From Chromatiales bacterium (lineage in GTDB: Bacteria > Pseudomonadota > Gammaproteobacteria > Steroidobacterales > GCA-2729495), in the NCBI GenBank assembly GCA_024234935.1, contig JACKNI010000005.1, positions 139,764 through 203,763 of the forward strand: 64,000 nucleotides of DNA, in the 5' to 3' direction. Position 1 is the first letter of the stretch, and the number at the start of each line of letters is the position of its first letter. The notes under the pieces are model-generated. The model did no database searches and was not told the origin of the DNA. It saw only the letters and a program-made list of their open reading frames with translations. The position numbers and the translations under genes were made by a program. Shown here piece after piece: positions 17,367 to 25,747 of the stretch.

Positions 17367-18197
17367 CTAGCCCTTGCCGGGCAGAAATGCACCGGAGCGC
17401 TGCCGGTATTGCCCGTAGGCGGGGTCTGCGCCGTAGCGCTGCTGTTGCTGTTCATCGGCACCGAGACCCGCGTAGTACATCAGGATCACGATATAGGTCG
17501 GGCCGATCAGGCACGCGGCATATTCGAGCCAGTTCTGTGCCGAGCCGATGCACGCCACCATCAGTCCGATCTGAAAGACCATCTCGCCCAGATAATTGGG
17601 ATGCCGGATGCGCCGGTAGAGCCCGTCGATGACAAAGCTGTCTGAATTGCGGGCCTTGCCGGCCTGCTTCTGCTGGTCGGCAACAGTTTCCAGCAACAGG
17701 CCGGCCAGCATGATCAGCGCACCGGCCACGATCCACGGTGTCAGCACGCCGCTTTCGGATACACGCCAGGCAGTCATTGCCGTGAAGGTCATCAGCCAGC
17801 TCACGGCGATCCACAGGTAGAGCCGCAGCGCCACCGGCAAAGTGGCGTCGGCTGTGTCACCGCGAACCTTGATCCGGCGATACGACGCGCCCCGGTAGCG
17901 CACGTGCACGAAGCGCCACAGGCGTGCGCCATAGATGGCAGCAAGCCCGGCAATCAATGCGGCAGCCAGAGAGGGCCTGAGCGCCAGTATGGCCAGGTGA
18001 ACGATCAGCATGCTGAGCGCGTAGCCGTAGGAGAACAGGTAGGCAAAGTTGATGAACACCACGGCACAGCCCAGATGTGCGAGGCCGAGCATCAGCCAGT
18101 TGGTCATCGTCCAGCTGCCGTTTGCCAGAGACAGGCCAAAGATGGCCCACATCAACAGCAGCGTGATTGAAAAAATGATGCGCAGCGGGCCGTGCAT
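17367..18197 (-). CDS. DUF1295 membrane protein (steroid 5-alpha-reductase-like methyltransferase fold)
   Basis: A 276-residue integral membrane protein with about seven hydrophobic segments. The C-terminal part has GLYRRIRHPNYLGEMVFQIGLM, the motif shared by the DUF1295/isoprenylcysteine carboxyl methyltransferase and 5-alpha-reductase C-terminal families, where it binds SAM or NADPH. Substrate cannot be inferred. Its stop lies 13 bases before the TTG start of the beta-helix lipoprotein, so the two are probably one transcript. Confidence 0.8.
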   Translation of the reverse strand: MHGPLRIIFSITLLLMWAIFGLSLANGSWTMTNWLMLGLAHLGCAVVFINFAYLFSYGYALSMLIVHLAILALRPSLAAALIAGLAAIYGARLWRFVHVRYRGASYRRIKVRGDTADATLPVALRLYLWIAVSWLMTFTAMTAWRVSESGVLTPWIVAGALIMLAGLLLETVADQQKQAGKARNSDSFVIDGLYRRIRHPNYLGEMVFQIGLMVACIGSAQNWLEYAACLIGPTYIVILMYYAGLGADEQQQQRYGADPAYGQYRQRSGAFLPGKG

Positions 18198-18221
18198 GGG
18201 GTCTCTCCGGGATGGGTTCTG

Positions 18222-19187
18222 TCAGAGCCAGTCGGCGCGGCGCAGGCGGCGAAACAGCAGTGCGCAGGCCGTCAGCGTGATCCCGACGACCAGCGGATAA
18301 CCCCAGCGTGCGTGGAGCTCCGGCATGACGTGGAAGTTCATGCCGTACATGCTGAATACCACCGTGGGGATGGCGAGGATGGCGCCCCAGCCGGCCAGCT
18401 GCTTCACGACTTCGTTCTGGCCGACGGTGACCAGTGCCAGGTTCACCTGGATGGCAGTGGTGAGCATTTCCCGCACCGTGTCGGTCATCTTGATGATCCG
18501 GCTCACATGGTCTTCGATATCGCGGAAATAGGGTCGCAGTTCCTTGCGCACCACGTCTTCGTGAAAACGGATCAGCTGGCTGCTGATGTCGTTGATCGGC
18601 AGGACGGCATTGCGCAACTTGATGAGTTCGCCCTTGAGCCGGTACAGGTCGGCGATGGCCTCACGGTCGAAGGACTTCTCGAAGATATCCAGTTCGAGTT
18701 CCTCGAAGCGTGCCTGCAGGCTTTCAGCGACCGGCTGGTAATTGTCCACCACGAAATCGATGATCGAGTAGAGCGCAAACCCCGGGCCGAGTGCGAGACG
18801 ATTCGGGAAAGCCTCACACTTCTGGCGGACCGGCGCGTAGCTCACCGAGGCGCCATGCCGGATGGTGATGATGAAGTTACGGCCCACGAACAGATGCGTT
18901 TCGCCAAAGCGCACCTCGTGGTGGTCCAGCTGTGCGGTCTCGACGACGATGAACAGCGAGTCGGCATAGGCCTCGATCTTGGGTCGCTGATGCGCGTGCT
19001 GGGCATCTTCGATGGCGAGATCGTGCAGCGAGAACTCTTCCTGCACCTTGCGCAACAGCTGGTTGTCCGGTTCATGCACGCCGAGCCAGACGAGGGTGTG
19101 GGGCTCCTTGAGTACATCGCTGATGGCATCGATGGAGATGTCGCCGAGGCTTTTACCAGCGCGGTAAGCGATGCAGTTGACGATCAT
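18222..19187 (-). CDS. CorA-type divalent-cation transporter
   Basis: A 321-residue member of the CorA Mg2+/Co2+/Ni2+ or ZntB channel family. It has a large cytoplasmic N-terminal domain and two C-terminal membrane helices; the first ends with the family signature YGMNFHVMPEL. The ATG at 19187 (MIVNCIAYR) is chosen because AGGAAAGG lies about eight bases upstream; 20 more residues are open upstream but look non-coding. The C-terminus RRLRRADWL is typical of CorA. The transported ion is likely Mg2+ but not proved. Confidence 0.9.
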   Translation of the reverse strand: MIVNCIAYRAGKSLGDISIDAISDVLKEPHTLVWLGVHEPDNQLLRKVQEEFSLHDLAIEDAQHAHQRPKIEAYADSLFIVVETAQLDHHEVRFGETHLFVGRNFIITIRHGASVSYAPVRQKCEAFPNRLALGPGFALYSIIDFVVDNYQPVAESLQARFEELELDIFEKSFDREAIADLYRLKGELIKLRNAVLPINDISSQLIRFHEDVVRKELRPYFRDIEDHVSRIIKMTDTVREMLTTAIQVNLALVTVGQNEVVKQLAGWGAILAIPTVVFSMYGMNFHVMPELHARWGYPLVVGITLTACALLFRRLRRADWL

Positions 19188-19546
19188 CGCGGCCTTTCCT
19201 TGTCGGGGCGGGGATGGGGTGAGTATCGCATAGGCCTTGCAATCCATTCAGCATGCTGCGCCAGCATCGCGTGGCCTGTTTCAGGGCTTCCCGGGCAGCG
19301 GCAATCCCCGGTATTTCAATCCGGCCCGCGTGTCCGGTATTGCGCAAACTGCGCCATTGCTTCGCGATTCGCCGGGCCAAGCGCCCCGCCTTCGCGCACT
19401 TGGCGGCGGCCTATGGTGCGCGCGATCGGCTGCTGGTTGATGGGATCGCTCATATCGGTTCGGATACTAAGCCAAATATCCCTGTCACTTCACGCGAACG
19501 GCCGCCAATATGGCTATTCCCGCATTTCTCGCAGTCGAGGATCCAG
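19188..19546. other. 359-base intergenic region between two divergent metal transporter genes
   Basis: This stretch separates the corA-like gene (minus) from the nickel/cobalt permease gene (plus) and must hold both promoters. The plus frame of the permease stays open across most of it, but the residues look like random high-GC translation and start without an RBS. The part nearest the permease (about 19450-19520) is more A+T rich, with GGATACTAAGCCAAATATCC. I see no tRNA, riboswitch or clear operator here. Confidence 0.5.
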
Positions 19547-20191
19547 ATGAATTCAGAGGTCGTACTCAGCACGGCATTTCTCCTCGGACTGGCTCATGCC
19601 ATCGAGGTGGATCACATGATTGCCGTTACCGCTTTTGTCAGCACGCGTCCCGCGCTCCGCAATGCTGCCGGGTTTGGTCTTCGCTGGGGCCTGGGGCACT
19701 CGATCGCCGTGTTGGTCGCCGGAGGCATCCTCATCGCGACGGGACTCCGCTGGCCGGTCAGTTGCGATGCGCTGGGCGAGGCATTGGTCGGCGCGCTCCT
19801 CGTCGCGGTTGGTGTCTGGGTCATGCGTGGCGCTCGCAACCTGGATTTTCGCGCGTCGGCACACTCTTCGGACGGGCACGATCACCACGATCATGACCAC
19901 GGCAAGCGCGGAATGACGATGGTCGGTCTCATGCACGGACTGGCTGGCACCAGTGCGGTGGTGGCGTTGGTGCCGGTCACGATGATGGAGCCCTGGGCGG
20001 TGGGGCTGGCTTACCTGCTGGCATTCGGCGCCGGTACCATCATCGCGATGACCGCATATGCGCTGCTGGCGGCGCTGGCGTTTCGCCGCGCATCTGCGGC
20101 TTCATCGAACTGGGCCCGGGCCATCAGCCGATTCGCAGGACTTGGCAGCATTTCGGTGGGCGCTTGGTGGATCTGGAAGGCGGTGGGGTGA
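19547..20191 (+). CDS. Nickel/cobalt permease (NiCoT/UreH-like)
   Basis: A 214-residue membrane protein with about six helices. The first helix carries His17-A-I-E-V-Asp22-His23, the HX4DH signature of nickel/cobalt transporters, and later segments have GLGHSIAVL and MHGLAGTSA, also typical. Between helices 3 and 4 a histidine-rich loop (HSSDGHDHHDHDHGK) probably binds metal. ATG at 19547 was chosen because it directly precedes the conserved first helix. No urease or hydrogenase genes are nearby, so the client enzyme is unknown. Confidence 0.83.
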   Translation: MNSEVVLSTAFLLGLAHAIEVDHMIAVTAFVSTRPALRNAAGFGLRWGLGHSIAVLVAGGILIATGLRWPVSCDALGEALVGALLVAVGVWVMRGARNLDFRASAHSSDGHDHHDHDHGKRGMTMVGLMHGLAGTSAVVALVPVTMMEPWAVGLAYLLAFGAGTIIAMTAYALLAALAFRRASAASSNWARAISRFAGLGSISVGAWWIWKAVG

Positions 20192-20237
20192 AAGCTGGGA
20201 CAGCAGCGTTTGCGACGCGAGTCTCTTCGTGGCCGTC

Positions 20238-21545
20238 TCACGCAAACGGCTGCAAATTCAGGCTCCGCTGTATCTTCTCGTAGACCGCCTCCGGCAGGCC
20301 GGCTTGCTCGGCAAACGATCGCCACTTCGATGCCGTGGCCTGCACCTCGGCAACGATGGTCGCTGCGCGACCCCGTTTCATCGACGCGGACCTGGCACAG
20401 GCATTGAAGTCGTCCATGGTGAACCGGTCCCGCTTGCCGTTCATCGTCATCTGGTGGCTGGCCGTCCATGCTCCCGAGGGATTGAAGCTGTAAGTCACGT
20501 CGAAGGCCGGCGCGAGCGACCACTCGCCTGATTTGTTCATCAGGAAAGCGATGTTCTTCACGTGGTCGTCCTGATTGCGGGCCACGATGTTGAAGGCCAT
20601 GCGCCGGAACTGCTGTTCGATGGACTGCATGGGTAGCTGCAACTGGCGCATCACGAGCAGCGCCTGTTCGTAGCTGTAGGCGCCGGCCAGATTGAAATCA
20701 TAGTGCGCCAATGCACAGAGCGACTGCATATGCAGTTTTTCCCCGCTGGCAAGGCGATCAAAACGGCGCGTCATGAAATGGCGCCGGCCATTCTCTTCAA
20801 ACAGGCGGCACTCGCTGATGTCGATGCCGCACTCCCGCGCCATCAGGGCGTAGGCATACTCGATGATGCCGTAGCCTTGCGGGTCTTCCAGCTCCTTGTC
20901 CTTGTTGCCGCTGACACCGTCGAATTTCAGCAGCCAGTATTCGAAGCCCCTGGCGGCCTGCACCTGGCCTGACCGCACTTCGTTGGTTTTAGGGTTCCAG
21001 GCAATCACCGCCTTGGCTCTTGCACCACCGGCGGAGGTGCCCACGCGCAGAATGTCTCTCAGCGCATGCTCCTTCTCGGCGTCGGTAAAGGAAGCCTGCA
21101 GCTTGTTTCGATGAGTCAATACCTCTGACGCGAGCTCCACGAGCTTCCCGATCTCGATGGGATTCGTCTGTCGTGCCTTTGGGCCGATCGAGGGGGCAAA
21201 TTCCAGCGCCCCCATGCCGCGTTCACCGGTATAGCAAAGTCGCTCCACCGCGTTGAACGATGCCGGCTGCCGGCCCTGCGAGGCCAGCCAGGCATCGATC
21301 AAGGCGTTGCCGAACCTGTCCGGCAGCGAGTCAGCCAGCAGGCCGGGGAGGCCCAGAAAGGTCTGTCGGGACAGCTCCGGGAAGCGATACACCTGTCGGG
21401 ACAGCGGCATCGCAATCGGTGCGACCTGGATGCCGCTTTGCGCGAAGGCGGGGTCGTATTCAAATGCCGCGACTTCCTCGCCTTCCTGCAGCGCGACGGC
21501 GCCGATGGTTCGGCCCCACAGCCGGACTTCGCCAACCGTGCTCAT
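20238..21545 (-). CDS. hipA: HipA-like serine/threonine kinase toxin
   Basis: A 435-residue HipA-family kinase; the E. coli enzyme phosphorylates glutamyl-tRNA synthetase and induces persistence. The Gly-rich activation loop is GTSAGGARAKAV (about residues 169-180), with the Ser that is autophosphorylated in E. coli HipA. The catalytic loop is NIVARNQDDHVKNIAFLM and the metal-binding DFD-like segment is LAPAFDVTYS. All key residues are present, so the toxin looks active. It overlaps hipB by four bases and is co-transcribed with it. Confidence 0.9.
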   Translation of the reverse strand: MSTVGEVRLWGRTIGAVALQEGEEVAAFEYDPAFAQSGIQVAPIAMPLSRQVYRFPELSRQTFLGLPGLLADSLPDRFGNALIDAWLASQGRQPASFNAVERLCYTGERGMGALEFAPSIGPKARQTNPIEIGKLVELASEVLTHRNKLQASFTDAEKEHALRDILRVGTSAGGARAKAVIAWNPKTNEVRSGQVQAARGFEYWLLKFDGVSGNKDKELEDPQGYGIIEYAYALMARECGIDISECRLFEENGRRHFMTRRFDRLASGEKLHMQSLCALAHYDFNLAGAYSYEQALLVMRQLQLPMQSIEQQFRRMAFNIVARNQDDHVKNIAFLMNKSGEWSLAPAFDVTYSFNPSGAWTASHQMTMNGKRDRFTMDDFNACARSASMKRGRAATIVAEVQATASKWRSFAEQAGLPEAVYEKIQRSLNLQPFA

Positions 21546-21901
21546 GCATCCTTGTCCCAGCTCCAGGGCTTGTTCGCCGGCCTGGCAGCGCGTCGACCCG
21601 AGGCCCGCTGTCGCACCTTGCTCTTGCGCTTCAGGAGATCCATGGGCCGTGGGCCGGTTTCGGGAATCAGGCTGTCCAGACCGGGCAGGGCATCGAGCAC
21701 CCGCAACACCCGGATCAGACTGGACAGTTGCGAGGAATAGCCGGCTTCCATGCGTTCGAGGGTGCGCTTGGCAATGCCGGCCTGCTCGGCCACGGCAGCC
21801 TGGGTCAGCTGCAGATCGATCCGGCGCGCGGCAATACGCTCGCCGATCTCGTGCAGCGCCGCATCATCTGTAAGCAAGCTGGATATTTTCAAAGTCGCCA
21901 T
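21542..21901 (-). CDS. hipB: HipB-like antitoxin, XRE-family repressor
   Basis: A 119-residue DNA-binding protein. A helix-turn-helix of the XRE/Cro type covers about residues 17-60 (IGERIAARRIDLQLTQAAVAEQAGIAKRTLERMEAG). The C-terminal tail is basic (RKSKVRQRASGRRAARPANK), longer than usual. It precedes hipA with a four-base ATGA overlap. In the model system HipB neutralises HipA and represses the operon; both roles are inferred here. No clear RBS precedes the ATG because the AT-rich repeat region abuts the start codon. Confidence 0.87.
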   Translation of the reverse strand: MATLKISSLLTDDAALHEIGERIAARRIDLQLTQAAVAEQAGIAKRTLERMEAGYSSQLSSLIRVLRVLDALPGLDSLIPETGPRPMDLLKRKSKVRQRASGRRAARPANKPWSWDKDA

Positions 21902-21975
21902 ATATTACGATATTAAGCCTTTAAATTACTATATATCGCTATATATTACGAGATATATTTTCATATTCGTACATG
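21901..21975 (-). promoter_or_regulatory. AT-rich control region of hipBA with a 10-base direct repeat
   Basis: The bases just upstream of hipB are strikingly A+T rich compared with everything around them. TATATTACGA occurs twice, at 21901-21910 and 21942-21951, 41 bases apart (about four helical turns), with ATATATCGCTATATAT between. The first copy touches the hipB start codon. These are candidate HipB operators overlapping the promoter; this is inference by analogy with autoregulated hipBA operons. Confidence 0.45.
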
Positions 21976-22060
21976 ATAAGTCGTTATAACATGCGACTTA
22001 TAAGTTTTCACGGGGTGTATTCGTATCTTGTTGCGAGTGGGCACGTGGCATGGGCCCCGG

Positions 22061-24907
22061 TCATCGCTTCTTCAGCAATGGAGCCAGATACTGTCCGGTG
22101 TATGAGCGCTTGTTGCGGGCCACGTCTTCCGGTGTGCCCTCGGCGATCAGTTTCCCGCCGCCATTGCCGCCTTCGGGCCCGAGGTCGATGATCCAGTCGG
22201 CGGTCTTGATGACATCGAGATTGTGTTCGATGACCACGATGGTATTGCCCTGGTCGCGCAATCTCTGCAGGACGCCGAGCAGCTGCGCGATGTCGTGAAA
22301 GTGCAGGCCGGTGGTCGGCTCGTCGAGGATGTAGAGCGTGTTGCCGGTCGCGCGCTTGGAGAGTTCCTTGGCGAGCTTCACCCGCTGCGCCTCGCCGCCG
22401 GACAGGGTGGTCGCGTTCTGGCCGAGGCGGATATAGGACAGCCCCACATCCAGCAGCGTCTGCAGCTTGGGCGCGATCATCGGCACGGCAGCGAAGAAGG
22501 GCTGGGCATCTTCGACGGTCATGTCGAGGATGTCGCTGATGGTCTTGCCCTTGTAACGGATCTCCAGCGTCTCGCGGTTGTAGCGCTTGCCCTTGCAGAC
22601 ATCGCAGGCCACGTAGACATCGGGCAGGAAGTGCATCTCCACCCGGATCACGCCGTCGCCCTGGCAGGCTTCACAGCGTCCGCCCTTGACGTTGAAGCTG
22701 AAGCGGCCGGCCTTGTAACCGCGTGAGCGCGCTTCCTGGGTGGCGGCGAACAGTTCGCGGATCGGCGTGAATACGCCGGTATAGGTGGCGGGGTTCGAGC
22801 GCGGGGTGCGGCCGATCGGGCTCTGGCTGATGTCGATCACCCGGTCCACTGCCTCGAGTCCGTCGATACCGTCGCAGGGCGCGTGCCGCGCTTCGCTGCT
22901 GCCGTTGAGTTGCTGGGCCGTGTAGAGCAGCAGGGTGTCATTGACCAGCGTGGACTTGCCGGATCCCGACACACCGGTCACGCAGGTGAATACGCCGAGC
23001 GGGATGCGTACGTCGATATTGTCCAGGTTGTTGCCACGCGCACCGCGGATGCCCAGCCAGTGCGCCGCATCCACCGGCTGGCGCCGTGCAGGCATAGGGA
23101 TCTTTTTTTGTCCCGACAGGTACTGGCCGGTTATCGAGGCCGGATTGGCCATGATCTCTGCCGGCGTGCCCTGGGCGACGATCTGGCCGCCATGTACCCC
23201 GGCGCCAGGTCCGAGGTCGACCACGTAATCGCCGGCGGCGATCGCTTCTTCATCGTGCTCGACCACCAGCACCGTGTTGCCGAGGTCGCGCAGGTGCAGC
23301 AGCGTATCGAGCAGGCGCCGGTTGTCGCGCTGGTGCAGCCCGATCGACGGCTCATCGAGGATGTACATGACGCCAACGAGCCCCGAGCCGATCTGGCTCG
23401 CGAGCCGGATGCGCTGGCCTTCACCGCCCGACAGGGTTTCAGCGCTGCGGTCCAGTGACAGGTAGTCGAGACCGACGTCGGCCAGAAAGCGCAGGCGATT
23501 CTGGATTTCCTTGACCACCTTGGCGGCGATCTCGCCGCGCCAACCCTCGAGTTGCAGGTTCTGGAAGAACTCCAGCGCATGTGCCACCGACATCGTGGTC
23601 ACCGCCGCGATCGACTTGTCGCTCACATAGACATGGCGCGCTGCCGTATTCAGGCGCGTGCCCGCGCACTCCGGACAGGGCTGGCTGCTGAGAAACCTGG
23701 CGAGTTCTTCGCGCACCATGCCGGAATCTGTTTCGCGATAGCGGCGTTCGAGATTGGGCAGAATGCCTTCGAAGGGGTGCTTGCGACGGATGCTGGCGCC
23801 GTTGCCGGTGGTGTAGCTGAACTGGATGCTTTCTTCGCCGCTGCCGTGGAGCAGGATTTCACGGATGCGTTCCGGCAATTCGCTGTAGGGCAACTCGCTG
23901 TCGAACTTGTAGTGCTTTGCCAGGCTCTGCAACATCGAAAAATACCAGGCATTGCGCCGGTCCCAGCCGCGGATTGCGCCGCCGGCCAGGCTCAGATCAG
24001 GATAGCGAACCACGCGTTCGGCATCGAAGAACTGCTTGACGCCCAGACCGTCGCAGCTCGGACAGGCGCCGGCCGGGTTGTTGAAGGAGAACAGCCGCGG
24101 CTCGAGTTCGGCAATGCTGAAGCTGCAGACCGGACAGGCGAAGCGGTCGGAGAACAGCATCTCGGCCGGCGCGTCCGCTGTGTCCGGATCCATCGGCGCT
24201 ACGCGTACCACGCCATCAGCGAGCTTCAGCGCCGTCTCGAAGGACTCGGCAAGACGCTGCTTGACGTCCTCGCGCACCTTGAAGCGGTCGACGACGACTT
24301 CGATCGTATGTTTGCGACGCAGGTCGAGCTTCGGTGGGTCGTCGAGTTCGCAGAGCGCGCCATCGATGCGGGCGCGCACATAGCCCTGGGTACGCAGTTC
24401 CGCCAGCAGCTGCATGTGTTCGCCCTTGCGCGCCTGTACGACCGGGGCGAGCAGCATGAGGCGCGTCCCTTCGGGCAGGGCCAGCGCCTGGTCCACCATC
24501 TGGCTGACCGTCTGGGCCAGCAGGTCGCGGCCGTGGGTCGGGCAGCGCGGGGTGCCGGCGCGGGCAAACAGCAGCCGCAGGTAGTCATAGATCTCGGTGA
24601 CCGTACCGACCGTGGAGCGCGGGTTGTGGGAGGCGGTCTTCTGCTCGATGGAGATGGCCGGCGACAGGCCCTCGATATGGTCCACGTCAGGCTTGTCCAT
24701 CATCGACAGGAACTGACGGGCATAGGCCGACAGGGACTCCACGTAGCGGCGCTGGCCCTCGGCATAGATCGTGTCGAAAGCCAGCGAGGACTTTCCGGAG
24801 CCCGACAGGCCGGTAATGATGATCAGCCGGTCCCTGGGCAGGTCCAGGTCCAGATTGCGGAGATTGTGGGTCCGCGCGCCGCGGATGCTGATGTACTGCA
24901 TTGCCAA
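22061..24907 (-). CDS. uvrA: UvrABC system protein A
   Basis: The 948-residue damage-recognition ATPase of nucleotide excision repair, close to the usual 940. Two ABC modules are complete: Walker A GLSGSGKSS near residue 34 and GVSGSGKST near residue 650, and signature motifs LSGGEGQR and LSGGEAQR. Both structural zinc sites are present (CPVC...CPSC and CEAC...CDVC). The start is ATG at 24907 or 24901 (MAMQYISIRGARTHNL). It is divergent from ssb. Confidence 0.97.
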   Translation of the reverse strand: MAMQYISIRGARTHNLRNLDLDLPRDRLIIITGLSGSGKSSLAFDTIYAEGQRRYVESLSAYARQFLSMMDKPDVDHIEGLSPAISIEQKTASHNPRSTVGTVTEIYDYLRLLFARAGTPRCPTHGRDLLAQTVSQMVDQALALPEGTRLMLLAPVVQARKGEHMQLLAELRTQGYVRARIDGALCELDDPPKLDLRRKHTIEVVVDRFKVREDVKQRLAESFETALKLADGVVRVAPMDPDTADAPAEMLFSDRFACPVCSFSIAELEPRLFSFNNPAGACPSCDGLGVKQFFDAERVVRYPDLSLAGGAIRGWDRRNAWYFSMLQSLAKHYKFDSELPYSELPERIREILLHGSGEESIQFSYTTGNGASIRRKHPFEGILPNLERRYRETDSGMVREELARFLSSQPCPECAGTRLNTAARHVYVSDKSIAAVTTMSVAHALEFFQNLQLEGWRGEIAAKVVKEIQNRLRFLADVGLDYLSLDRSAETLSGGEGQRIRLASQIGSGLVGVMYILDEPSIGLHQRDNRRLLDTLLHLRDLGNTVLVVEHDEEAIAAGDYVVDLGPGAGVHGGQIVAQGTPAEIMANPASITGQYLSGQKKIPMPARRQPVDAAHWLGIRGARGNNLDNIDVRIPLGVFTCVTGVSGSGKSTLVNDTLLLYTAQQLNGSSEARHAPCDGIDGLEAVDRVIDISQSPIGRTPRSNPATYTGVFTPIRELFAATQEARSRGYKAGRFSFNVKGGRCEACQGDGVIRVEMHFLPDVYVACDVCKGKRYNRETLEIRYKGKTISDILDMTVEDAQPFFAAVPMIAPKLQTLLDVGLSYIRLGQNATTLSGGEAQRVKLAKELSKRATGNTLYILDEPTTGLHFHDIAQLLGVLQRLRDQGNTIVVIEHNLDVIKTADWIIDLGPEGGNGGGKLIAEGTPEDVARNKRSYTGQYLAPLLKKR

Positions 24908-25137
24908 GGGACAGGGCCGGTCGGGAGTGAACCGCTAACTATACGGGGCGGGGCGGGCGCAACCCAAACCGGCCCCCTGATTCGGCCGGCGTGCGGCTAC
25001 CTTGCATTGCATAAGGATATGACCAGAAATCCGGATGGCTTTTGGGGTGGCCCTGCTTACAATGTGGCCATGGACGAATGCATGCCAGCCGGCGTGTATT
25101 CTTGGCTCCTCCGACGTTGGCAATAGCTGGAAACGAT
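24908..25137. other. Divergent uvrA/ssb promoter region
   Basis: These 230 bases must carry the promoters of uvrA and ssb. A TACAAT at 25058-25063 could be a -10 element for ssb, but no convincing -35 is spaced from it. I see no CTGT-N8-ACAG LexA box, in contrast to the uvrA/ssb region of E. coli. Confidence 0.4.
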
Positions 25138-25626
25138 ATGGCACGTGGCATCAACAAGGTGATCCTGATCGGCAACCTCGGCAAGGATCCGGAAACCCGC
25201 TATATGCCCAGTGGTTCGGCGGTCACCAATCTCCGCATTGCGACCTCCGAGAGTTTCAAGGACCGGGAGACCGGCGAGCAGCAGGAGCGTACCGAATGGC
25301 ACAGCGTGGCCATGTTCGGCAAGCTGGCCGAGATCTCGGCGGAATACCTGAAAAAAGGCTCGCAGGTTTATATCGAAGGCCGCCTGCGTACGCGCAAGTG
25401 GCAGGACAAGGAACAAAAAGACCACTACAGCACCGAGATCATCGCCGACCAGATGCAGATGCTCGGTGGCCGCGGCGGCGGTGGCGGTATGGGCGGTGGA
25501 TCCCAGGACGAGGGCGACAGTTTTGGCGGTGCTGAGTCGGGCTCGCGCCCGGCCCGAAAGCCCCAGGCGAAGGCCCCGGCTGCAACAGTCGACTCACCGG
25601 AGTTCGATGACGACATACCGTTCTAG
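25138..25626 (+). CDS. ssb: Single-stranded DNA-binding protein
   Basis: A 162-residue SSB that coats single-stranded DNA in replication, recombination and repair. ATG at 25138 gives MARGINKVILIGNLGKDPETR, the family N-terminus, and a GGAAACG lies just before it. The OB fold covers about residues 1-110, then a Gly-rich linker (GGRGGGGGMGGGSQ) and the conserved acidic C-terminal tip DDDIPF that recruits partner proteins. It is divergent from uvrA and closed by a strong terminator. Confidence 0.97.
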   Translation: MARGINKVILIGNLGKDPETRYMPSGSAVTNLRIATSESFKDRETGEQQERTEWHSVAMFGKLAEISAEYLKKGSQVYIEGRLRTRKWQDKEQKDHYSTEIIADQMQMLGGRGGGGGMGGGSQDEGDSFGGAESGSRPARKPQAKAPAATVDSPEFDDDIPF

Positions 25627-25665
25627 AACCCCGGACGCCAAGCGGGCATGCCCCGCACGAATGCT

Positions 25666-25698
25666 GATCGGCGCACTTTAGGTGCGCCGATCTTTTTT
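25666..25698 (+). terminator. Rho-independent terminator after ssb
   Basis: A perfect 11-bp inverted repeat, GATCGGCGCAC and GTGCGCCGATC, with loop TTTAG, followed directly by TTTTTT. It is the strongest intrinsic terminator in the window and lies 39 bases after the ssb stop. Confidence 0.92.
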
Positions 25699-25747
25699 CC
25701 AGACCCGGACAACGACATAACAACCTTACTCAGAGGAATAAGTGACC

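Noticed and set aside
15878..17632. A 584-codon plus-strand frame opposite the beta-helix protein
   Set aside because: The minus strand has a lipoprotein signal and repeat structure; this frame is Arg/Asp-rich and has no fold signature.
19253..19546. 98-residue N-terminal extension of the nickel/cobalt permease
   Set aside because: The extension has no RBS and no family resemblance, and the conserved first helix begins right after the ATG at 19547.
23552..25126. A 524-codon plus-strand frame opposite uvrA
   Set aside because: It is antisense to the ATPase core of UvrA and has no recognisable domain.
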